A stretch of DNA of 64,000 nt, taken from assembly GCF_900111145.1 (NCBI RefSeq), contig NZ_FOIR01000005.1, positions 124,001 to 188,000 of the forward strand, given 5' to 3'. Position numbers and translations under genes: made by a program. A model generated the notes under the pieces. That model saw only the letters and a program-made list of their open reading frames with translations. It ran no database searches and was not told the origin of the DNA. Origin of the DNA: Roseivirga pacifica (lineage in GTDB: Bacteria; Bacteroidota; Bacteroidia; Cytophagales; Cyclobacteriaceae). This document shows, piece after piece, positions 34,086-42,369 of the stretch. Within the stretch, counting starts at the first letter, position 1; every line of letters starts with the position of its first letter.

Positions 34086-34949
34086 ATGTTTTTAAAGCCA
34101 ATGGATTGTTTAAAGAAAAAGTTTTCAATTCCTTCAACCAACCCTAACCTACCAATTGATACCGACTGCACTTATATAGCCGATGGCAGCAGCAAACCTT
34201 TGGTTGTTTTTCTCCATGGCTTTAAGGGATTTAAAGATTGGAGCCAAATGGGTTTGGTAGCCGATCACTTTGCAAAAGCTGGTGCCTTTTTCTGCAAATT
34301 CAACTTTTCGAGAAATGGCGTGAACATTAAAAACAATGCGCAAGAGATTACCGATTTAAAAGCCTTTGCCAGCAACAACTTTAGCCATGAGCAAGAAGAT
34401 ACCAAGCGACTAATCGACTATTTATTAACAGCAGATGAATTCGCCAAGGAAATTGACCCTAAGCGCATTTACCTCATCGGACACAGTCGCGGTGGTGGAA
34501 TGGCCTTGATTTATGCTGCTCATGACGCTAGAATAAAGAAAGTAAGCACTTGGGCATCGGTGCACGATTTTGCCGCTGTATTTACAGCGCAAGAAGTTGC
34601 CTATTGGAAAGCCAATGGTGTGATTACCATGAAAAACTCGAGAACAGGAGAAGATTTACCGTTGGATTATCAGTTTGCTGAAGATTACTTAAACAAGGAG
34701 GAAGCATTCTCTATCGAAAACGCAGTTAAACGCCTGAACATCCCAATTCAATTTATACACGGCACCAACGATGCCACTATGCCACACCAAGCCTCTGTGC
34801 AAATGCACGCTTGGCAAACCAAATCTGAATTAATATTGTTGGAAGGTGTCAATCATAACTTTGACAGTAAGCACCCATGGACAGCCGCACAGTTTTCTGA
34901 TGACATGCAAAAAGTGGTAGATCACACTACTGCCTTCTTGATGACCTAG
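34086..34949 (+). CDS. Alpha/beta hydrolase (dienelactone hydrolase / peptidase S9-like)
   Basis: 287 residues, no signal peptide. Oxyanion region VVFLHGFKGFKDW (about 40-52), nucleophile elbow GHSRGGG (about 133-139), acid in FIHGTNDATMPH (about 229-240) and catalytic His in GVNHNFDSKHPW (about 258-269). Substrate unknown. Its last 23 bp overlap the end of the convergent LpxR-like gene. Confidence 0.88.
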   Translation: MFLKPMDCLKKKFSIPSTNPNLPIDTDCTYIADGSSKPLVVFLHGFKGFKDWSQMGLVADHFAKAGAFFCKFNFSRNGVNIKNNAQEITDLKAFASNNFSHEQEDTKRLIDYLLTADEFAKEIDPKRIYLIGHSRGGGMALIYAAHDARIKKVSTWASVHDFAAVFTAQEVAYWKANGVITMKNSRTGEDLPLDYQFAEDYLNKEEAFSIENAVKRLNIPIQFIHGTNDATMPHQASVQMHAWQTKSELILLEGVNHNFDSKHPWTAAQFSDDMQKVVDHTTAFLMT

Positions 34950-35904
34950 GCCCAAAGCGAATTAGCAACTCGAAACCGATATAAGCCTGACTTCTCGCGT
35001 TCTTTACCTCTCGACTTAACCAATTGTAGGTCATTTTAAAGGTGGCATTTCTAGAACTAGCCGCCCAGCCAATACGCAAGTGCCTTACCCACGGAACTAT
35101 ATCTTCAGTATGCGGTGCATTGTCGTTCCAAAGCGAACCCTGAATGGTAATATCATGCAACACATATTGAATGCCATACCCAGCAAAAAAGTATGCCCGG
35201 TTTTCAAATGCACTTCTTCCTCTTCCAATCAAAGCGTTTTTAAAAGCTGAATTATTCAGACTAAAAAGCTTACCCAAACGAAAATCGACTCGTTGCATGG
35301 CATTGGTTTGTCCTGTACCTACTTTTATTTCGGTACTCGATACCACATCGAAAGTACGCGGAGCCACAACAAACTGTTTATCAAAAGCGGCCTTTAAATT
35401 GACAAAAGGCTCATTCGGGATCTGATATTGCCAGCCCCTTGGCTTTGGAAAGCCCACTGCATTATGGTACCAAGTCTGGAGCCCCTCTCCTCCTGAAGCT
35501 TTACCTACAAGCCCCAGTTCAGCACCGTACATCCACCGAACAGATTCACTGGGAAAAAGACTGAAGCTAACACCTGTATTTAACCAACCAGCATAGGGAC
35601 GCTCGTACTCATCTACATCGTCAAAACGAACATCTTGCGGAGTGAAAAACTTATGGATCAATTCAAAATCGACAATAAACTTGGTGTCGTTCGATTTTGG
35701 AGAAAGCCACTTCCCACTTTCCGGCACAAACCTAAAATGAAAAAGCAAGCCGTTTGAATAGTACTTATCTTGGTTGCGAAAAGTGTACACATCATTTTCA
35801 TTGGCTATACTCGCCTCCTGTACACGATAATCGGTTTGCGCCATCAGTTCCCTGCCACTTAACAACACACACAACAACAAACCCAGTTTTATTCCTTTTC
35901 GCAT
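34927..35904 (-). CDS. LpxR-family lipid A deacylase-like outer-membrane protein (DUF2219)
   Basis: 325 residues with signal peptide MRKGIKLGLLLCVLLSGRELMA. The mature N-terminus NENDVYTFRNQDKYYSNGLLF matches the LpxR/DUF2219 pattern (catalytic Asn-Asp then Y-[TS]-N-G). The rest is barrel-like with alternating strands, closing LIRFGPRSSRRQ. LpxR removes the 3'-acyloxyacyl chain of lipid A in Salmonella; whether this homologue is active is not shown. 3' overlap of 23 bp with the hydrolase; divergent from the BioF-like gene. Confidence 0.85.
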   Translation of the reverse strand: MRKGIKLGLLLCVLLSGRELMAQTDYRVQEASIANENDVYTFRNQDKYYSNGLLFHFRFVPESGKWLSPKSNDTKFIVDFELIHKFFTPQDVRFDDVDEYERPYAGWLNTGVSFSLFPSESVRWMYGAELGLVGKASGGEGLQTWYHNAVGFPKPRGWQYQIPNEPFVNLKAAFDKQFVVAPRTFDVVSSTEIKVGTGQTNAMQRVDFRLGKLFSLNNSAFKNALIGRGRSAFENRAYFFAGYGIQYVLHDITIQGSLWNDNAPHTEDIVPWVRHLRIGWAASSRNATFKMTYNWLSREVKNARSQAYIGFELLIRFGPRSSRRQ

Positions 35905-35947
35905 CAGATGCCGACAAAAGTGTTAATAATTTCTCTAGCACACCAAG

Positions 35948-35955
35948 TATATTTG
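35948..35955 (+). promoter_or_regulatory. -7 box of BioF-like gene, possibly leaderless
   Basis: TATATTTG matches TAnnTTTG and ends only 5 bp before the ATG at 35961, so transcription would begin at or within a few bases of the start codon. Confidence 0.5.
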
Positions 35956-35960
35956 CCTAA

Positions 35961-37076
35961 ATGGATTCTACCAGCATAAAAAGCCTACTAGAAAAAAGAC
36001 GAGCTGCAAACAGCTTTCGGGAATTACGTCATGCCAACCTCAACCTAATCGATTTTTCTTCGAATGATTACTTGGGACTAGCACAAAGCGACTCACTCAA
36101 AGCGCAAATTCTTGAACATTATCAGCAGCACGGAGGAAAGAATGGCGCTACCGGCTCACGACTGCTAACGGGAAACACATCATCAATTGAAGATTGCGAG
36201 GCCTATTTAGCCCATCACTTCAACTCAGCAGCAGCCACGCTTTTTAGCTCAGGCTACATGGCAAACCTTGCATTTTTTTCTAGCGTACCGCAAAAAGGAG
36301 ACATCGTTTTTTACGATGAACTTTCACATGCCTGCATAAAAGATGGCTTAAGACTGAGTTTTGCGAAGAGAATTCCTTTTAAGCACAACGACCTTCAAGA
36401 CCTTGAAAGAAAACTAACCGAAAACAAGGCTGAAGGCCAGGCCTACATAGCTTGTGAAAGCATCTATTCAATGGATGGCGACTTAGCTCCTCTCGCAGAA
36501 ATTACCACTCTTGCTACAACTTATAATGCTTTGGTAGTGGTAGACGAAGCGCACTCCACAGGCAGCTGGGGAGAAAATGGTAGCGGCTTGGTAAACGAAC
36601 TAGGTTTACGCGACTCAGTCTATGCCGTAATCTACACCTTTGGCAAAGCCATGGGGATTCACGGAGCATGTGTTACAGGCACTAAGTTGCTCAAAGACTT
36701 TTTTGTAAATTTTGCACGACCTTTTATCTACACCACCGCCCCAAGCGCCTTTGAAGTGAGCGCTATTATCTCGGCATTCGAGTACTTAAAGCGTCACCCA
36801 AGCTTACCGCTCAACCTAAGCAGTAAGTCAACACTTTTCAACCAACTTTTACCTAATGCCGCTAGTCCTTCGGCCATTAAGTCCTTTGCCATAGGCGGCA
36901 ACGAGGCAACAAAAGAAGCAGCTAATACACTGCAAATGAAAGGCTTTGATGTTCGACCAATTTTAAGCCCTACCGTAAAAGAAGGTAGCGAAAGGTTAAG
37001 AATTTGTCTGCACGCTTTTAACTTAGAAGAAGAAGTAGAACAACTGGCGAGGGCATTACAAATTTTTCTACCCTGA
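35961..37076 (+). CDS. bioF: 8-amino-7-oxononanoate synthase-like alpha-oxoamine synthase
   Basis: 371 residues, PLP fold type I. NLIDFSSNDYLGLAQS near the N-terminus, GSRLLTGNTSSIEDCEAYLAHHF, VVDEAHSTGSWGENGSG (about 194-210) and the PLP lysine in YTFGKAMGIHGACVTG (Lys near 230). The family joins an acyl thioester to an amino acid; BioF makes 8-amino-7-oxononanoate from pimeloyl thioester and alanine. No other bio genes are in the window, so a related role (lipid base synthesis) cannot be excluded, but the sequence is closer to BioF. Confidence 0.82.
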   Translation: MDSTSIKSLLEKRRAANSFRELRHANLNLIDFSSNDYLGLAQSDSLKAQILEHYQQHGGKNGATGSRLLTGNTSSIEDCEAYLAHHFNSAAATLFSSGYMANLAFFSSVPQKGDIVFYDELSHACIKDGLRLSFAKRIPFKHNDLQDLERKLTENKAEGQAYIACESIYSMDGDLAPLAEITTLATTYNALVVVDEAHSTGSWGENGSGLVNELGLRDSVYAVIYTFGKAMGIHGACVTGTKLLKDFFVNFARPFIYTTAPSAFEVSAIISAFEYLKRHPSLPLNLSSKSTLFNQLLPNAASPSAIKSFAIGGNEATKEAANTLQMKGFDVRPILSPTVKEGSERLRICLHAFNLEEEVEQLARALQIFLP

Positions 37077-37094
37077 GCGAATAGAAAATTAGTA

Positions 37095-37102
37095 TATCTT
37101 TG
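37095..37102 (+). promoter_or_regulatory. -7 box of acyltransferase-gpsA operon
   Basis: TATCTTTG matches TAnnTTTG, 15 bp before ATG 37118. It overlaps the TTG at 37100 that would otherwise be read as a start, which argues for the ATG. Confidence 0.55.
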
Positions 37103-37117
37103 AGGCAAACCTATTCA

Positions 37118-38824
37118 ATGAAGTACATCGTCCCAGACTATGTGAAGAAGAAGTACGATCAAGTCCTTCCGGGGGGAATGAACGAATGGCCGGTGGTGGC
37201 ATTAAGCCAAAATCGTGAGGAATTTGTTCAAGCGGTAGCAGAAGAAAGCATTAGTCGAATTAAAGCCTTGGCTCCTACCAGAGAGGCCCTCATTGAAGAA
37301 ATTGAAACTACTGTATTTCGCGAAAAATTAAGAATTAAACGTAATCCGTGGGCTGTTGACCCTGAGGATGAAGAGCACTTTTTGAACAGCATAAAAGCAC
37401 GCTTGCTCGACATTTCTCAGAACAATCCGCCTAAGGAAGAAATAGATGAAATGCTAGACGAAATGCTATATGAAATAGTGTTTCGCTACTCAGACGAGAT
37501 TGCCGGTAACTTTAAAAAAACGCGATACCGAATGGCCCGCAGCTTGGTCACCTTTGGCTTTGCTAGGCTACTGAACGCATCTCGGGCCAGAGGCTTTTGG
37601 TCTATTTTCAAAACTAAATTCACTCTTCAGGATAAAATCCATATTACAGGCGAGGTTGAACAACTAAGAACCTTGGCAAGAAAGGGCACCATCATTATGG
37701 TTCCTACGCACTTTAGTAACCTCGACTCTATATTAATAGGTTGGGTGATTAGTGCGCTTGGCTTACCCGCCTTTATATATGGTGCGGGGCTCAACCTCTT
37801 CAACATTAAAATCTTTGCCTACTTTATGAATAGCCTTGGCGCTTATAAGGTAGACCGAAGAAAGAAAAATGCGCTATACCTAGAAACGCTCAAAACCTAT
37901 TCTAGCATGGCGATTCAGCGAGGCTGCCATAGCTTGTTTTTCCCAGGTGGAACTAGGTCTCGTTCTGGACAGATAGAAAAAAGGCTAAAGCTTGGATTGC
38001 TTAGCACCGCAATTGAAGCCCAACGCGTGAATTACCAAAAAGGCAAGCGCGATGCACTAGAGAAGATATTTGTAGTACCTGTTACGCTTAACTACAACTT
38101 TGTGCTAGAAGCCCCGAGTTTGATCAGCCAATACCTGAAACTACAAGGGCAAGAGCGCTATTACGTAGAGAATGACGAGTACTCAACATCATACAAGATT
38201 TCTGCATTTTTAGTGAAATTCTTCACTAAAGGCTCTCACATTTCTGTGTCTATAGGTAAAGCAATGGATGTTTTGGGCAACTATGTAGACATTCAGGGCA
38301 ATAGTTACGACAAGAACAATCGGGTAATCGACACGCAAGAATACTTTACGCAAGACGGTAGAATTATTTCGCAAAACCAGCAGCGTGAAGATGAGTACAC
38401 CCGAATGCTTAGTGAGCGTATTGTGGAAGAATTCCACCGAATCAATAAGGTTTTTGCTAGCCACTTGGTGGCCTTTACTGCTTTCGAAATATTCAGAAAG
38501 AAATACAGCAAACTCGACCTTTACAACCTATTGCGTCTGCCAGAAGAAGACCTTTTTATTCCGATTGACGAATTTAAAGACACCTTTAACAGGCTACTGG
38601 CCAAAGTTCATCAAATGAAGAACGAAGGTAAACTGGACATTTCTCCCTATCTGATGGGCGACCCTGACGAGATGATTGAGCATGGCATGAAAAACGTAGG
38701 TATGTATCACGCCAAGCGACCATTAATAATCGACAAAGCAGGAAATGTTACCACGCAAGATTTGAATTTGCTATTTTACTACCACAATAGACTCGTAGGT
38801 TATAACCTGGAAAAATATGTCTAA
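37118..38824 (+). CDS. Glycerol-3-phosphate acyltransferase-like protein (PlsB/GPAT type)
   Basis: 568 residues from ATG 37118. The acyltransferase motif HFSNLD (about 198-203, HX4D) and FFPGGTRSRSG (about 274-284) mark the PlsB/PlsC superfamily; the long N- and C-terminal regions fit the GPAT/DHAPAT branch. It should acylate the sn-1 position of glycerol-3-phosphate or lysophosphatidate at the inner membrane, although no clear TM is seen. Its last codons overlap gpsA by 8 bp, so an acyl acceptor-making enzyme and its user are co-translated. Confidence 0.85.
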   Translation: MKYIVPDYVKKKYDQVLPGGMNEWPVVALSQNREEFVQAVAEESISRIKALAPTREALIEEIETTVFREKLRIKRNPWAVDPEDEEHFLNSIKARLLDISQNNPPKEEIDEMLDEMLYEIVFRYSDEIAGNFKKTRYRMARSLVTFGFARLLNASRARGFWSIFKTKFTLQDKIHITGEVEQLRTLARKGTIIMVPTHFSNLDSILIGWVISALGLPAFIYGAGLNLFNIKIFAYFMNSLGAYKVDRRKKNALYLETLKTYSSMAIQRGCHSLFFPGGTRSRSGQIEKRLKLGLLSTAIEAQRVNYQKGKRDALEKIFVVPVTLNYNFVLEAPSLISQYLKLQGQERYYVENDEYSTSYKISAFLVKFFTKGSHISVSIGKAMDVLGNYVDIQGNSYDKNNRVIDTQEYFTQDGRIISQNQQREDEYTRMLSERIVEEFHRINKVFASHLVAFTAFEIFRKKYSKLDLYNLLRLPEEDLFIPIDEFKDTFNRLLAKVHQMKNEGKLDISPYLMGDPDEMIEHGMKNVGMYHAKRPLIIDKAGNVTTQDLNLLFYYHNRLVGYNLEKYV

Positions 38825-39851
38825 TAAGCCCGTAGGAGTAGTTGGAGCAGGAAGCTTCGGTACAGCAGTTGCAAACCTTTTAGCGCGCAACTCAGATGTT
38901 TTGCTTTATGCCAGAAATGCCGATACCGTAAACGAAATGGCCACAAAGCGCCTTTCGGCTGGCCAGCAACTCCACGAGCGCGTAACCCCCACCAATAGCC
39001 TGGAGGAAATAGCCACTAAATGCAATGTGCTTTTTCCCGTGGTGCCGTCTTCAGGGTTTAGGGATTTAATGGTAAGTATGTCGCAATATTTGCGCCCCTA
39101 CCACATGATGATTCATGGTACCAAAGGCTTAGATTTAAGAATTCCGGAAGAAAAACCGCATGACTTTGTTTTAAGTCAAGACCATGTTTTCACTATGAGT
39201 GAAATCATAAAACAAGAAACAGTGGTAGTTCGGGTAGGCTGTTTGGCCGGCCCTAATTTAGCATCAGAACTTAGTTCTGGAGACCCAGCGGCCACAGTAA
39301 TTGCCTCTCCATTTAACGAGGTAATCGAACAAGGCAAAACACTACTAAGGTCAGAGAACTTTCAGGTGTATGGCAATGCCGACTTGCGCGGTGTAGAACT
39401 CTGCGGTGTACTCAAAAACATTATCGCGGTAGCTTCTGGTATATTGGCGGGCTTAGGATTAGGCGAAAACTCCAGAGGACTTTTAGTAAGCCGTGGACTT
39501 GTGGAAATGATTTACCTAGGAAAAGCTTTGGGTGGAGAAATCTCTTCATTTATTGGTCTAGCAGGCATTGGCGACCTTGTAGCGACCACCTCTAGTGCGA
39601 GCAGCCGTAACTATACATTAGGACAAAAAATTGGTAAAGGCGCTACTTTGGAACAAGCTTTGGGCGAAATGGAAGAGGTAGCAGAAGGTATTAACACCAT
39701 TCGTATTATTCATCAACTTGCCGAATCGCAGGGCATTAAGCCGCTCATTACCGAGACCCTCTACAAAATTCTTTACGAAGACATGACTGCCGAAAAAGGC
39801 GTGAACTACCTCATGCGCTACCCTAGCAACATTGATATTGATTTTATCTAA
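38817..39851 (+). CDS. gpsA: NAD(P)-dependent glycerol-3-phosphate dehydrogenase
   Basis: 344 residues. NAD-binding VVGAGSFGTAVANLLARN (about 8-25), then MIHGTKGLD, AGPNLASELSSGDPAATVIAS, catalytic Lys in ELCGVLKNIIAVASG (about 196-210) and GLAGIGDLVATTSSASSRN. Makes sn-glycerol-3-phosphate for phospholipid synthesis; couples with the upstream acyltransferase. Confidence 0.96.
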   Translation: MSNKPVGVVGAGSFGTAVANLLARNSDVLLYARNADTVNEMATKRLSAGQQLHERVTPTNSLEEIATKCNVLFPVVPSSGFRDLMVSMSQYLRPYHMMIHGTKGLDLRIPEEKPHDFVLSQDHVFTMSEIIKQETVVVRVGCLAGPNLASELSSGDPAATVIASPFNEVIEQGKTLLRSENFQVYGNADLRGVELCGVLKNIIAVASGILAGLGLGENSRGLLVSRGLVEMIYLGKALGGEISSFIGLAGIGDLVATTSSASSRNYTLGQKIGKGATLEQALGEMEEVAEGINTIRIIHQLAESQGIKPLITETLYKILYEDMTAEKGVNYLMRYPSNIDIDFI

Positions 39852-39855
39852 GGCT

Positions 39856-41103
39856 CTAAACCCCTGAATCCAACTCTTCCATGGCCTCTAACCTTTGTAG
39901 CAATGGTGGGTGCGAATAATTGACAAACACGTAAGCAGGATGCGGTGTAAGGTTGCTCAAGCTAGTTACAGACAGCTTCTTTAAGGCTTCCATCAAAGGT
40001 TTAGCAGCATAGGTGTTTACAGCAAATGCATCAGCCTCGAACTCGTTTTTTCGGCTCAGGACATTCATAAACAAACCGGTAATTCTAGAAATAGGTGTGT
40101 ACAACAAGGCGAAAGCAATAAAGTTAAGGTGTAGTGCCAACTGTTCGCCACCCAAAGCCAAGCTCAATTGCTCGTTAAAAATTAATAGCGACATAATAAA
40201 AAGCGTAAACCCCATTTGGGCCAAGCCCAAAACCATAGACAGCACAATGTGCTTCTTTTTATAATGCCCTACCTCATGCGCAAGCACTGATACCAATTCC
40301 TCTGTGCTGTGTTTTTCTATCAATGTATCGTAAAGCACAATTTTCTTCTTCTTGCCAAAACCAGAAAGGAAAGCATTCGCTTTGGTAGACCTTTTTGAAC
40401 CATCAATTACGAAAATATTGTCAAGCGGAAAATCAACTCCTTGAGCATATTCATTGATGGCATTTTTCAGTTCACCATTTTCCAATGGTTTTAATTTATT
40501 GAAAAGCGGAAGTATGATAGAGGTATAAAACAAGTTCATAAAAACCATAAAGCCGCCAATTAAAGCCAAGGCATAGAGCCAAAAGTTTTCACCCAACTGC
40601 AACACCAGCCACAGCAAAGCATAACCTAGTAAACCACCGATAATTACGGCCAACAAATAGCCTTTGAGCTTATCTATAAAAAAGGTTTTGAGCGTAGTTT
40701 TGTTAAAACCGAATTTCTCCTCGATTACGAAAGTACTGTAGTATGAAAAAGGAAAGTTCACCAAGTCGGAAAGCACGAAAAGCGCACCAAAAAAGGCCAA
40801 AGAAAGCCAAATTGGATCTGTAATGTAAGCCCGTAAAAAGGTATCGAGCCAGCCAAAACCGCCTAAAGCTAATACCAGCACTGAAACCAAGGTGCTAAAA
40901 GCCGAAGTTATAAAGGAGAAACGAGACCTTGCCTTTTGATAAGCCTGCGATCGCGCATACTCATCATCATCGTACAAACCCTTTAGCTTATCAGGAACCG
41001 CGGTTTTAGAATGCTTAAAATTGAGATAATCGAGTGTTTGGTCGATCAAATAATCGAGCAGCACAATGCCCAACAACAGGTATAAAAACTGCTGTGCTTC
41101 CAT
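39856..41103 (-). CDS. M48 family Ste24-type membrane zinc endopeptidase
   Basis: 415 residues, about six TM helices and the metalloprotease motif HEVGH (276-280) with a second zinc Glu in NEFEADAFAV. The organisation (long N-terminal TM region, then protease) fits CaaX prenyl protease 1/Ste24. In bacteria these enzymes take part in membrane protein quality control. Its C-terminus nearly abuts the gpsA stop on the other strand. Confidence 0.93.
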   Translation of the reverse strand: MEAQQFLYLLLGIVLLDYLIDQTLDYLNFKHSKTAVPDKLKGLYDDDEYARSQAYQKARSRFSFITSAFSTLVSVLVLALGGFGWLDTFLRAYITDPIWLSLAFFGALFVLSDLVNFPFSYYSTFVIEEKFGFNKTTLKTFFIDKLKGYLLAVIIGGLLGYALLWLVLQLGENFWLYALALIGGFMVFMNLFYTSIILPLFNKLKPLENGELKNAINEYAQGVDFPLDNIFVIDGSKRSTKANAFLSGFGKKKKIVLYDTLIEKHSTEELVSVLAHEVGHYKKKHIVLSMVLGLAQMGFTLFIMSLLIFNEQLSLALGGEQLALHLNFIAFALLYTPISRITGLFMNVLSRKNEFEADAFAVNTYAAKPLMEALKKLSVTSLSNLTPHPAYVFVNYSHPPLLQRLEAMEELDSGV

Positions 41104-41118
41104 AGGCTAACAATTTAA

Positions 41119-42156
41119 TTAATTTTTAGGGCAAGGAATTTTCCAACGGTCTCTTGGCACCCTATGATGTTTCGTGAAATCTAAGAAGTAAGTCATTGAA
41201 AACTCGTGTGCACCACCAGTTTCAATGCCCAGCTCTGAAATAGTATAGTCGTAGCTATAGCCAATATTAAAATCGTTGGTGGTAACACCCAATGTAAAGA
41301 CAAGCGCCTCATTGTTCGGAAAGCCTTCGAACTGCTTAAATGGCAACCCACGATACTGAACACCAAAATTGATGGGCTCCAAATATAAATAACCGCCAAA
41401 ATCTAACTGACTAAACTCTCCCTGCTGCTTGTATTGAAAAACAGGTGTAAAGCTTCTTTCCTTATAAGTATAAGTAAGGTCTTTTCGTAGCGGCCCTTGA
41501 CCAATAGTAATTTTATAACCACCATGAATTGTCAACCTTCTTGGTAATGGGCTATCGCCATCAATTAAAGATTGATTCGGCTCTGTAATATGCTGCACCG
41601 CAGCACCTACAAACAACCTAGGGCTATAAAGCACACCACCCACACTTATATCTACAAAGCTGGTTCTTAAGTCACTATTTACAACGGAAGGATCGGTTAC
41701 CGTAGGATCTATTGCACCGCTAACAGGGTCGATCTGATTGGCAAAAACGAGGTCTTGAAAACCAGCATTTCTACTAAAAAAGTTGAATTGAACCCCTGGC
41801 CTAAAAACCAGATAATCATTCAACTTCAATTGGTAGGCATAGCTCAGACCAAAATTTGTAGAATTAAGTCCGGCAGAACCTTCCTTATCAGTTGTTACAA
41901 TTACACCAATACCACTGGTTATGCTCTCCAAGTAATGGTCGGCATAAAAAGAAAAAGTATTGAAAGATGCCTGAAGATTGGGCCACTGGTTTCTGTAATT
42001 AACACCAAAACGGGTATAGCCCGAAGCCCCAGTAAATGCAGGGTTAATATATAGCGGAGCCGCATAGAACTGAGAGAACTGAGGATCTTGTGCCTTCAAT
42101 TCGTTTGCTTGCGCCAGTACAAATAGTGCAGTTAGTAGAATTAACGCCTTACGCAT
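41119..42156 (-). CDS. PorP/SprF family outer-membrane protein
   Basis: About 345 residues with signal peptide MRKALILLTALFVLAQANELKA. The mature N-terminus QDPQFSQFYAAPLYINPAFTGASG is the clear PorP/SprF signature. Family members work with T9SS, anchoring or exporting partner adhesins such as SprB. Start options are ATG 42171, 42162 or 42156; the last gives the best signal peptide. It lies divergent from a 1780-residue type B CTD protein, its probable partner. Confidence 0.93.
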   Translation of the reverse strand: MRKALILLTALFVLAQANELKAQDPQFSQFYAAPLYINPAFTGASGYTRFGVNYRNQWPNLQASFNTFSFYADHYLESITSGIGVIVTTDKEGSAGLNSTNFGLSYAYQLKLNDYLVFRPGVQFNFFSRNAGFQDLVFANQIDPVSGAIDPTVTDPSVVNSDLRTSFVDISVGGVLYSPRLFVGAAVQHITEPNQSLIDGDSPLPRRLTIHGGYKITIGQGPLRKDLTYTYKERSFTPVFQYKQQGEFSQLDFGGYLYLEPINFGVQYRGLPFKQFEGFPNNEALVFTLGVTTNDFNIGYSYDYTISELGIETGGAHEFSMTYFLDFTKHHRVPRDRWKIPCPKN

Positions 42157-42369
42157 ATACATGATTAACATTTAAACGCATCCTCACCCTCACTCTATAT
42201 AAATTGTGTGTTATATTTCAGCGACAAGACTAGACTACGTTTCTACAAAGAAGTTTTCCGTTATCTTTAGAGCTTTACTAAGAAGCGCTGAATATAATAA
42301 AAACTCCACTAATGGCGTAATAGGGTAAAACTATTTACCAAATGTAAAATATATAAAGAGCATAGCGTA

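Noticed and set aside
37100-37117. TTG start of acyltransferase
   Set aside because: Lies in the -7 box; ATG 37118 is better placed.
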